Shown here piece by piece: positions 1 to 5,988 of a DNA stretch of 7,872 nucleotides. Below the pieces are notes generated by a model. That model was given only the letters and a program-made list of their open reading frames with translations, had not been told where the DNA came from and searched no databases. Positions within the stretch are counted from its first letter, which is position 1. Every line of letters begins with the position of its first letter. The position numbers and the translations under genes were made by a program. This stretch comes from Deltaproteobacteria bacterium (GTDB taxonomy: Bacteria; Desulfobacterota; Desulfobacteria; Desulfobacterales; JAUVVS01). The stretch is from assembly GCA_030604545.1 (NCBI GenBank), contig JAUVVS010000080.1:1-7872 (forward strand), written 5' to 3'.

Positions 1-130
1 AAACGCCCCCTTTTGCCCAATTTCTGCGTTAGGCTCAAATTTTAATCCTCAAAATACTCAATGTATTACTGTGGTTAAAATTTTCGCCTGCCTTGAACTT
101 GAACAAAATTGAGCATTTTTCAAAGGTCCC
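1..130 (-). mobile_element. MITE-like element, copy A (partial, cut by window edge)
   Basis: Read on the plus strand, these 130 bases match the reverse complement of 3341-3470 without gaps. I count 14 mismatches by eye, about 89% identity, so this is an inverted copy of the element at 3341-3482. It ends at 130 with CAAAGGTCCC, one base different from the CAAAGGTCTC end of the other copy. About 12 bases of the opposite end lie outside the window. The inner small hairpin (AATAC...GTATT) is kept although its loop has changed. It carries no open reading frame of note. It lies about 130 bases beyond the stop codon of the molybdopterin subunit, so it may mark the end of the transcription unit, but no classical terminator is visible. 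Confidence 0.85.
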
Positions 131-259
131 CAAATATCTGATTTTTACTATTTTCCAAACAATAGAAATACCACATTTGTGAAATAATTAAAAGTGGTTT
201 AAGTTCAATTACCTTTGAAGCGGCCTTGTTTTCAAACAGCTAAAATATTACAATATATT

Positions 260-2584
260 TTATTCTATAATGCATTCATCTTCGTGTCTCTTTCCCAGTT
301 CTCTTCCACATGGATCTAATCCTTTTTTTTCTTTGATTGCAGCCAGCACCTTTTCCGGAGTGATGGGAAGATCCTTAATCCGAACCCCGACAGCATCGTA
401 GATGGCATTGGCAATGGCCGGAGCTGTGGGCACGCACCCTGGTTCTCCGATTCCCTTTGCTCCATATGGGCCGTCTTTGTCAAATGTTTCAAGAATCGGA
501 GCCTCTAATGGCACAATGTCTTTTGCCGTAAGAATTTTGTAATCTCTGAAATTGGGATTCATATTCTTGCCCTTTTCATGGATAACCTGCTCAGTAAGGG
601 CATATCCGATCCCCATCATGACTCCGCCATAAACCTGTCCTTCCAGAAGTAGCGGGTTGATAGCCTTGCCCACATCGTGGGCAGCCACATATTTAAGAAT
701 CTTGACCTTTCCTGTCTCTTCATCCACCTTTACCCGCACACCATGCGTGCCGAAAGTATAGGTCATGGACATATTTCCCCGGAAATCCTTACCCATATTC
801 TCATTGGCAGGATCATAGAAATACTCGGCCATCAACATCTGTCCGTCATGGCTAAAATGTGACTTTCTAAGGAGCTTGCCAATATCCAAGCATTTTTCCG
901 GATCCTCTTTGGATATAATCATTCTGTTGTGCAAGTCCAGTTTATCGGGAGGGGTATCAAGTTGTATGTAAGCTAACTCAAGGATGCGTTCCCTTATTTT
1001 TTTAGCAGCCCCAAGTGCGGAATTGCCCGCAATGAAAGTGGTGCGGCTGGCATGAGCCCCAACATCCCACGGGCAGATATCCGTATCGCTATGGATCACG
1101 TTGATATCTTCCATATGTAAGCCGAGCTCCTCTGCCACAATTTGAGCGACGATGTTATCAGCGCCCTGGCCCATATCAGTGGCGCCTGTAAAAACATCTA
1201 CCTTTGCAAAGTCGTTTACCTTGACAATGGTCCCGCAACCATCAGATTTATAGATTCTGGCACCTCCACCAACGTGAATAAGAGATGCTATTCCTATACC
1301 CTCCCCCGGCTTTTTCGGTCTTTTTCGTTTGAGCTTTTCTTCGACTGACTCAATGCATTCTTTCAGACCACAGGTCGTAATTCGCAATCCCTGAGATGAA
1401 ATATCCCCGGGTTGATTGACATTGATAAGGCGAAACTCCACAGAATCAATGCCTGCAACCTCTGCCAACATGTCCATGGAACTTTCGATAGCAAAGGTGG
1501 CCTGAGGGTTTCCATACCCCCTCATGGCCTGGGAATAGGTATTATTGGTATAGACACACGTAGCTTTATACCGAACGTTTGGCACCCGATAGAGAGTAGT
1601 GATAGGCATCATCATGACCGAAGGCGTAGTGGCCCCCCATGATGTATAGGCCCCGTTATCAAGAATCATGGATATGTCCCTAAACAGGAGCTTACCATCT
1701 TTGTCGCATCCCTGGGAGATATTAATTATAGCGGGCTGCCTTGTGGATGTGGCGATAAATTCTTCTTCTCTGTCAAACACCACCTTCACAGGCTTTCTCG
1801 CATCAAAGGCCAAAAGGATTGCGATATATTCGTATGCGTAAGTATCCAATTTACTCCCAAATGCGCCGCCAATGCAAGGCTTAATGACCCGAACCCGCTT
1901 GCCCGCCAATCCCATGGCTTTTAAGGCTTCTAAAAAGTCCTTCTGGGCCAAAGATGGTATCTGTGTGTTGGAGTATATAGTGAGGTTATTAGCATTATCA
2001 AATTCTGCGATAGCACCGCTCGTTCCCATACAGCAGTGAGTCACCCATGTCGTGTTATAGCGATCTTCCACCACGTAGGTAGCTTTTTTCCTTGCAGCCT
2101 CTACATCCCCGTAATGTAATTTCCAGGGCATCCTGAGCACGTTAGTCTTATGTTCTTCATGTACAAGCGGAGCATCTTCCTTCATGGCCTCTTCAGGATC
2201 GAATACACCGGGAATAGCTTCATATGTAACTTCTATAAGATCAATAGCTTCATCAGCAATTTCAGAATCCGTGGCGGCAACAGCTGCAACTTCATCTCTG
2301 TATGAGCGTACAATCCCTGCCTTTAACGGCCTGTTGTCCTTATACACACCCAATTTAATTACAGGGATATCCTCACCGGTGAGGACCGAGCTCACGCCGT
2401 TCAACTTTTTTGCCTTAGAGGTATCGATATGGACAATCCTCGCATGAGGATACTTGCTGTAAAGAATCTTCCCGTAGAGTATGCCGGGCAGCTTTAGGTC
2501 TTGAATATACCGGATTCGACCTGTTGCCTTGTTTACAGCGTCGAGCTTCGGTATTCTTTTTCCCACTGCAGTTAGCTCGCTCAT
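260..2584 (-). CDS. Molybdopterin-binding (large) subunit of a xanthine dehydrogenase-family hydroxylase
   Basis: This 774-residue protein is the catalytic subunit of a three-subunit Mo hydroxylase, which inserts a water-derived oxygen into an aromatic or heteroaromatic ring carbon and passes electrons to the Fe-S and FAD subunits. The length is normal for the family. The N-terminal a/b hammerhead domain (about 8-125, VGKRIPKLDAVNKATG start) is followed by the Mo-cofactor domains. Visible motifs are GGAFGSK at 239-245, AMRGYGNPQ at 353-361 with Arg355, the GQG motif around 472-474, GKAINP at 639-644, and GIGEPG at 711-716 with Glu714 as the expected catalytic base. There is no signal peptide, so it is likely cytoplasmic. 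The substrate-side Glu found after HxxM/L in many relatives appears to be Gly187. The ATG at 2584 has a good Shine-Dalgarno sequence. It resembles 4-hydroxybenzoyl-CoA reductase and CO dehydrogenase-like large subunits, but the exact substrate cannot be read from sequence. Confidence 0.95.
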   Translation of the reverse strand: MSELTAVGKRIPKLDAVNKATGRIRYIQDLKLPGILYGKILYSKYPHARIVHIDTSKAKKLNGVSSVLTGEDIPVIKLGVYKDNRPLKAGIVRSYRDEVAAVAATDSEIADEAIDLIEVTYEAIPGVFDPEEAMKEDAPLVHEEHKTNVLRMPWKLHYGDVEAARKKATYVVEDRYNTTWVTHCCMGTSGAIAEFDNANNLTIYSNTQIPSLAQKDFLEALKAMGLAGKRVRVIKPCIGGAFGSKLDTYAYEYIAILLAFDARKPVKVVFDREEEFIATSTRQPAIINISQGCDKDGKLLFRDISMILDNGAYTSWGATTPSVMMMPITTLYRVPNVRYKATCVYTNNTYSQAMRGYGNPQATFAIESSMDMLAEVAGIDSVEFRLINVNQPGDISSQGLRITTCGLKECIESVEEKLKRKRPKKPGEGIGIASLIHVGGGARIYKSDGCGTIVKVNDFAKVDVFTGATDMGQGADNIVAQIVAEELGLHMEDINVIHSDTDICPWDVGAHASRTTFIAGNSALGAAKKIRERILELAYIQLDTPPDKLDLHNRMIISKEDPEKCLDIGKLLRKSHFSHDGQMLMAEYFYDPANENMGKDFRGNMSMTYTFGTHGVRVKVDEETGKVKILKYVAAHDVGKAINPLLLEGQVYGGVMMGIGYALTEQVIHEKGKNMNPNFRDYKILTAKDIVPLEAPILETFDKDGPYGAKGIGEPGCVPTAPAIANAIYDAVGVRIKDLPITPEKVLAAIKEKKGLDPCGRELGKRHEDECIIE

Positions 2585-2592
2585 TAATATGT

Positions 2593-2599
2593 CTCCCCT
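2593..2599 (-). promoter_or_regulatory. Ribosome binding site of the molybdopterin subunit gene
   Basis: On the minus strand the sequence reads AGGGGAG, followed by 8 bases and then ATG at 2584. It fixes the start of the gene. It lies between the octamer repeat and the start codon, so the repeat has not removed the gene's own translation signal. Confidence 0.75.
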
Positions 2600-2620
2600 G
2601 TTAATACAGACATCGTCAAT

Positions 2621-2784
2621 TAGTTGAGTGGTTAAGTGGTTGAGTAGTTGAGTAGTAAAAGAAATATTATTAAATCAATATGTTAATATTTGCAAACCGT
2701 TGTATGTCCAATTATTTTGCAAAACTTCTATTATTCTTATCATTACAACTACTTAACTACTCAACTACTCGACGACTTAACGAG
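2621..2784. repeat. Inverted arrays of octamer repeats around an AT-rich spacer
   Basis: Four tandem octamers of the form T(A/G)GTT(A/G)AG run from 2621 to 2656 (TAGTTGAG, TGGTTAAG, TGGTTGAG, TAGTTGAG, then TAGT). The complementary array runs from 2746 to 2784 (CAACTACT, TAACTACT, CAACTACT, CGACGACT, TAACGAG). The arms can pair as an imperfect long stem enclosing 89 AT-rich bases with no gene. The structure fills most of the 208-base gap between the [2Fe-2S] gene, whose stop lies 8 bases away, and the molybdopterin gene. In the mRNA it would form a large hairpin between two subunits of one enzyme. It has no T-run typical of an intrinsic terminator. Confidence 0.8.
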
Positions 2785-2792
2785 ATCTGGAT

Positions 2793-3305
2793 TTAGGGTT
2801 TTTCCTCTGTTTTCCAAGCAACGACTTCTATACCTTCATTGCCTGTGCTAGTTACAGCACGAACGGAATCAATAATCTGTATATAGCCCGTGCATCGACA
2901 GATGTTGCCCGCGAGGGCATGTTTGATTTCTTCTGTGGTCGGATTTTGATTCTCGTTCAGCAGAGCCTTTGCGGACATAATCATGCCAGGTGAGCAGAAT
3001 CCGCATTGGATGCCGCCGTTTTCAACAAAAGATTTCTGCAGCGGATGAAGCGTACCATCGGATGATGCAAGCCCCTCAATGGTCTGTATCTCCTTTCCAT
3101 CAATCTCGGCGGCAAGATATAGGCACGAATTAACGGCATCTTTATTCACAATCACGGTACATGCACCGCATTCGCCACTTCCACAGCCTTCTTTGGTCCC
3201 CATCAGATCGAGTTCTTCTCTAAGCAAATACAATAGAGTCCAGTGATCCTTTATCTTCATCTTGATTTCATTGCCATTGAGAAGAAATTTAACATCTCTT
3301 TCCAT
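2793..3305 (-). CDS. [2Fe-2S] iron-sulfur subunit of the Mo hydroxylase
   Basis: This 170-residue protein is the small electron-transfer subunit, carrying two [2Fe-2S] clusters that link the Mo site to FAD. The N-terminal plant-ferredoxin-like domain has cluster ligands Cys41, Cys46, Cys49 (GCGSGECGAC) and Cys61. The C-terminal helical domain has Cys101, Cys104 (QCGFCSPG), Cys136 and Cys138 (CRC). All eight ligands are present and the length is typical. I chose the ATG at 3305 because AGGAGG lies 9 bases upstream and the sequence from there (MERDVKFLLNG) starts like the family. A longer frame back to a TTG at 3362 would put the N-terminus inside the neighbouring repeat element and is rejected. 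It sits between the FAD and molybdopterin genes, as in CoxM-CoxS-CoxL order. Confidence 0.96.
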   Translation of the reverse strand: MERDVKFLLNGNEIKMKIKDHWTLLYLLREELDLMGTKEGCGSGECGACTVIVNKDAVNSCLYLAAEIDGKEIQTIEGLASSDGTLHPLQKSFVENGGIQCGFCSPGMIMSAKALLNENQNPTTEEIKHALAGNICRCTGYIQIIDSVRAVTSTGNEGIEVVAWKTEEKP

Positions 3306-3314
3306 GAAAAAATG

Positions 3315-3320
3315 CCTCCT
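3315..3320 (-). promoter_or_regulatory. Strong ribosome binding site of the [2Fe-2S] subunit gene
   Basis: On the minus strand the sequence is AGGAGG, 9 bases before ATG 3305. It decides the start codon. The preceding bases give TAGGAGG; the TAG (3319-3321) is in frame with the end of the FAD gene once the inserted element is removed, so the ancestral stop codon overlapped this site. Confidence 0.85.
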
Positions 3321-3335
3321 ATGGATTTGGATGGT

Positions 3336-3340
3336 TAATT
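3336..3340 (+). repeat. Target site duplication TAATT (left copy; right copy at 3483-3487)
   Basis: TAATT immediately precedes the element's GAGACC end and TAATT immediately follows its GGTCTC end. The repeat is direct, not an extension of the inverted ends, which is what transposition into a 5-bp target leaves. Removing the element and one TAATT restores an uninterrupted reading frame at the FAD gene's end, which supports the reading. Confidence 0.75.
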
Positions 3341-3482
3341 GAGACCTTTGAAAAATATTCAATTTTGTTCAAGTTCAAGGAAGACGAAAATTTTAACCAC
3401 AGGAATACTTGAAGTATTTTGAGGATTAAAATTTGAGTCTGACACAGAAATTGGGCAAAAGGGGATGTTTTTCAAAGGTCTC
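3341..3482 (+). mobile_element. MITE-like element, copy B (complete, 142 bp)
   Basis: The element is bounded by perfect 15-bp inverted ends, GAGACCTTTGAAAAA at 3341-3355 and its reverse complement at 3468-3482. It is flanked by TAATT direct repeats. Inside, AAATTTTAA pairs with TTAAAATTT, and AATACT pairs with AGTATT around a 3-base loop, so much of it can fold into one hairpin. It encodes no transposase and is too short for one, so movement would need an enzyme encoded elsewhere. An inverted second copy lies at 1-130. It fills almost the whole gap between the FAD and [2Fe-2S] genes, and its right end overlaps the last codons and stop of the FAD gene. I cannot assign it to an IS family from the ends alone. 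Confidence 0.85.
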
Positions 3483-4350
3483 TAATTCTTTCCAAACACA
3501 TAAGCCCCATCCGCTTTACTAAGACACTTACCATTTCTCGCCGGTACCAGGCAACCCCTCGGATGCTGTCTCTTACCCGAGACTCTTTAGCCGCAATCCT
3601 TCCGGCTTCACTCGCCATATCTTCATCAATAGCTTTACCCGTTAAAAACTGTTCGGCTTCCATGGCTCTCATGGGAGTTGGAGCGGCCACACCCAAGCCA
3701 ATTCGTGCTTTAACGCAATGCTTTAGATCTTCATCCAGGCTGAGCAGGACACCGACACCAAGCAAAGGAAGTTCCATGGCTGCCCTTCTTCCAAACTTGA
3801 TATAGGCGCTACCCGTGTTGGGAAGAAGGGGAGGCACAGTGATTTCAGTTAGAATCTCACTTCGCTCTAAAATATTTTGACCCGGACCAAGAAAAAATCT
3901 TATTAGATCCTCCGACTGTTCTCCTTTTGGCCCATAAAACTCTACCTTGGCATCCAGTGCGATAAGGGGTATGGCCCCATCCGCAGAGGGAACAGCATTA
4001 ACGAGGTTACCGCCGATAGTGGCCACATTCCGGATCTGCACTGATCCAATGTTTGTCACGGCATCATGAAGTATAGGATATTGAGTCCGGATGAGTGATG
4101 ATTCTTCCAACATCCCATGTGTAACAAGGGCACCAATGTGAAGCTTTCCAGTTTCTTTATTCAGAGCGAGTTGGTTTAAAGACGTTATGTGTTTCAGTGA
4201 AATGAGATAATCAGGGCTCAACTTGCCCTCTTTAATCTTCACGATAACATCTGTGCCACCTGCAATATATTTAGCGCGTTTCCCATGAGATTCATGCATG
4301 GAAATGGCTTCATCCGTGGATTTTGGAATAAGATAAGTGAATTTTTTCAT
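3472..4350 (-). CDS. FAD-binding (medium) subunit of the Mo hydroxylase
   Basis: This 292-residue protein is the flavin subunit that takes electrons from the Fe-S clusters. The PCMH-type FAD domain shows AGGTDV at 30-35 and IRNVATIGGNL at 106-116, followed by N118 and a PSAD segment (121-124). A CoxM-type C-terminal domain ends in YRREM plus a helix. It lacks the cysteine-rich loop that holds an extra [4Fe-4S] cluster in the beta subunit of Thauera 4-hydroxybenzoyl-CoA reductase; only two cysteines occur, both near the C-terminal half. I chose ATG 4350, which has AAGGGA 7 bases upstream, over a TTG at 4368. The last residues Arg-Asp-Leu and the TGA stop come from the inserted element at 3341-3482. 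Without it the protein would end in Asn-His-Pro-Asn-Pro. The domain itself is complete, so activity is probably kept. Confidence 0.95.
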   Translation of the reverse strand: MKKFTYLIPKSTDEAISMHESHGKRAKYIAGGTDVIVKIKEGKLSPDYLISLKHITSLNQLALNKETGKLHIGALVTHGMLEESSLIRTQYPILHDAVTNIGSVQIRNVATIGGNLVNAVPSADGAIPLIALDAKVEFYGPKGEQSEDLIRFFLGPGQNILERSEILTEITVPPLLPNTGSAYIKFGRRAAMELPLLGVGVLLSLDEDLKHCVKARIGLGVAAPTPMRAMEAEQFLTGKAIDEDMASEAGRIAAKESRVRDSIRGVAWYRREMVSVLVKRMGLMCLERIRDL

Positions 4351-4357
4351 AAGTATT

Positions 4358-4363
4358 TCCCTT
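4358..4363 (-). promoter_or_regulatory. Ribosome binding site of the FAD subunit gene
   Basis: On the minus strand AAGGGA precedes ATG 4350 by 7 bases. It supports that start over the TTG at 4368, which would lie upstream of this site and has no good site of its own. Confidence 0.65.
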
Positions 4364-4385
4364 ATCAATTTATCAATTTATCAAA
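4362..4385. repeat. Three tandem octamers (TTATCAAT) in the FAD gene leader
   Basis: TTATCAAT, TTATCAAT and TTATCAAA follow one another, touching the ribosome binding site. The same octamer occurs once in the HyuB gene leader at 7766-7773. In the mRNA it reads ATTGATAA, AT-rich and probably unstructured. No function can be assigned. Confidence 0.6.
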
Positions 4386-4472
4386 TTACATGAAATCCGA
4401 AGCAAAGTTCCTTAATTGTAAATTTTATGATTTTTATGGCAAAAAATATTAGCCGGTATTGTGTCTCTATTT

Positions 4473-4640
4473 CGAACGATTGCAGATCGTTTGAATTGAA
4501 GATTTAAGATTTTAGATTTAAGGAATTTTTCCATTTTTATTCAAAACAGCGGAGCGACACGCGGCGCAAGCGCCTGCTCTGCGCGAGCGTCTTCCATAAA
4601 TCTAAAATCATCAATCTGCGATCTACAATCCCTTCGTTCT
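4473..4640. repeat. Palindromic interspersed-type element with heptamer arms and a GC-rich core
   Basis: The 302-base gap between the ligase and FAD genes (4351-4652) holds this structure and otherwise only AT-rich sequence. Inner arms 4508-4525 and 4592-4609 are inverted with 17 of 18 bases matching. Outer blocks 4478-4489 and 4619-4630 are inverted with 11 of 12 matching. The arms are partly tandem heptamers (GATTTAA, GATTTTA, GATTTAA). The loop is markedly GC-rich and contains GGCGC-AA-GCGCC at 4563-4574, unlike its AT-rich surroundings. The right end stops about 12 bases short of the ligase stop codon. A 62-codon open frame through it (4541-4729) overlaps the ligase gene and has no family resemblance, so I treat it as non-coding. 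No second copy is in the window, so dispersal in the genome is inferred. Confidence 0.65.
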
Positions 4641-4652
4641 GGCTTGTCCAGG

Positions 4653-5942
4653 TTAGGGCCTGTTATCAAAAATCCTTTTAGATTTCCTCTCCGACCTTGG
4701 AAGTTCGCCATATTCACAAACATCCACATCGCAGCTGACCATGATCTGTTTTTTTATCTCATCAGATATCCTTTTTTCAATTTGAGGGCTTTCAGAAGCG
4801 TCGATTTCCTGCTGTCTTTCTACTCGGAGAGTCATATAATCCTTTCCATCCTCACGCCTATCAAATATTACCTGATATTCACTGGCAATTTCCGGAATGG
4901 AGGAAAGCACTTGATCGATCTGTCCAGGATAAATATTCACTGCCCGGAATATGATCATGTCATCTGAGCGCCCCAGGATACTGTCATGCAGGGGAAGGAT
5001 ATTGCCGCATGAACACTGATGGTCAATCAATCGGGTTAAATCCCGCGTCCGATAACGGATTAGGGGGGCAGCCTCTTTACAAAGCGTGGTTACTACCATT
5101 TCTCCGGTCTTTCCCTCAGGAACATGCTCCATTGTATCCGGATCCAAAATTTCTAAAATATAATAATCAGCCCAATAATGAATGCCCTCATGTTTTGAAC
5201 ATTCTAATCCTGTGCCAGGCCCATAAAGTTCGGTCATTCCTGGGATGTCGAACATATCCTCAAGTCCCAGCAGGTCTTTTATCCTTTTCCTCATGGAGTC
5301 ACTGCTTCTCTCTGAGCCGAATATAATTTTTTTCAAGGCTATTTTGTCTCTCAGATTTCTCTTCTGGATTTCTTCAGCCATCAACAACGCCATGGATGCG
5401 GTACAGCACATCACAGTAGACTGCAAATCAACAAGGAATTGGCACTGCATATCGATATTGCCGGGACCAACCGGGATGGCCATTGCTCCATACTTTTCGC
5501 ACCCTAGTTGGAAGCCCATCCCTGCAGTCCAAATGCCGTATCCAACCGCGATCTGCACCCTGTCTTCCGGTGTCAGCTCGGCCATTTCGTAGCATCGGGC
5601 AAAGAAACTAACCCAGTCATCAATATCCTTTTTGGTATATGCAAGGATTTTTTTCTTCCCGGTGGTACCAGATGAGGCATGTATCCTCACGACCTGGGAT
5701 TCTGGAACAGACAGGAGAGGCAACGGATACTCCTCCCGCAGATCATCTGCTGTGGTGAAAGGAAGGGTTTTAATATCATCCAGGGATCTAATGTCATCCG
5801 GCTTAACAGCGGCCTCATCAAGTCTTTTTCTATAAAAGAGAGAACCATTATACACATGGGCGACCGTCCATTGGAGGCCCTTTAGCTGGTGCTCCCGCAG
5901 CTCCTCAAGTTTTTTAAAGGGTGGCATAAAATTCTTTTTCAT
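4653..5942 (-). CDS. PaaK-type phenylacetate-CoA ligase family protein
   Basis: This 429-residue cytoplasmic enzyme of the adenylate-forming family activates an aryl- or arylacetic acid with ATP and CoA to an acyl-CoA, AMP and PPi. The length matches PaaK. Motifs in order are the phosphate-binding loop ASSGTTGKK (89-97), GSERSS (209-214), GMTELYGPG (235-243), YRTRDL (297-302), CSCG (310-313), GRSDDMI (324-330) and RAVNIYPGQID (333-343). The C-terminal LPRSERKSKR (414-423) contains Lys420, the expected adenylation lysine. The ATG at 5942 has AAGGA 8 bases upstream. It begins 46 bases after the HyuB gene and is probably co-transcribed with it. The substrate is not certain: phenylacetate is the family default, but the neighbours suggest an N-heteroaromatic acid or its ring-opened product. 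IaaB, the indoleacetate-CoA ligase of Aromatoleum, belongs to the same family. Confidence 0.93.
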   Translation of the reverse strand: MKKNFMPPFKKLEELREHQLKGLQWTVAHVYNGSLFYRKRLDEAAVKPDDIRSLDDIKTLPFTTADDLREEYPLPLLSVPESQVVRIHASSGTTGKKKILAYTKKDIDDWVSFFARCYEMAELTPEDRVQIAVGYGIWTAGMGFQLGCEKYGAMAIPVGPGNIDMQCQFLVDLQSTVMCCTASMALLMAEEIQKRNLRDKIALKKIIFGSERSSDSMRKRIKDLLGLEDMFDIPGMTELYGPGTGLECSKHEGIHYWADYYILEILDPDTMEHVPEGKTGEMVVTTLCKEAAPLIRYRTRDLTRLIDHQCSCGNILPLHDSILGRSDDMIIFRAVNIYPGQIDQVLSSIPEIASEYQVIFDRREDGKDYMTLRVERQQEIDASESPQIEKRISDEIKKQIMVSCDVDVCEYGELPRSERKSKRIFDNRP

Positions 5943-5950
5943 TTTTCCAT

Positions 5951-5955
5951 TCCTT
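5951..5955 (-). promoter_or_regulatory. Ribosome binding site of the CoA ligase gene
   Basis: AAGGA on the minus strand lies 8 bases before ATG 5942, within the 46-base gap after the HyuB gene stop. Confidence 0.6.
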
Positions 5956-5988
5956 ATATCTTTAACCCTATTCTGTTTCTATTTTCTA

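Noticed and set aside
242..261. AT-only inverted repeat after the molybdopterin gene as a terminator
   Set aside because: The stem is weak and AT-only, it overlaps the stop codon, and no T-run follows on the transcribed strand.
3306..3362. N-terminal extension of the [2Fe-2S] subunit to a TTG at 3362
   Set aside because: The extra residues come partly from the MITE-like element, while ATG 3305 has a strong AGGAGG and matches the family start.
4473..4494. Hairpin CGAACGAT...ATCGTTTG as an intrinsic terminator of the ligase gene
   Set aside because: No run of T follows in the direction of transcription; it is better explained as part of the outer arm of the palindromic element.
4541..4729. 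A 62-codon minus-strand frame through the palindromic element
   Set aside because: It overlaps the end of the ligase gene in another frame, is made largely of the repeat sequence, and shows no recognisable domain.
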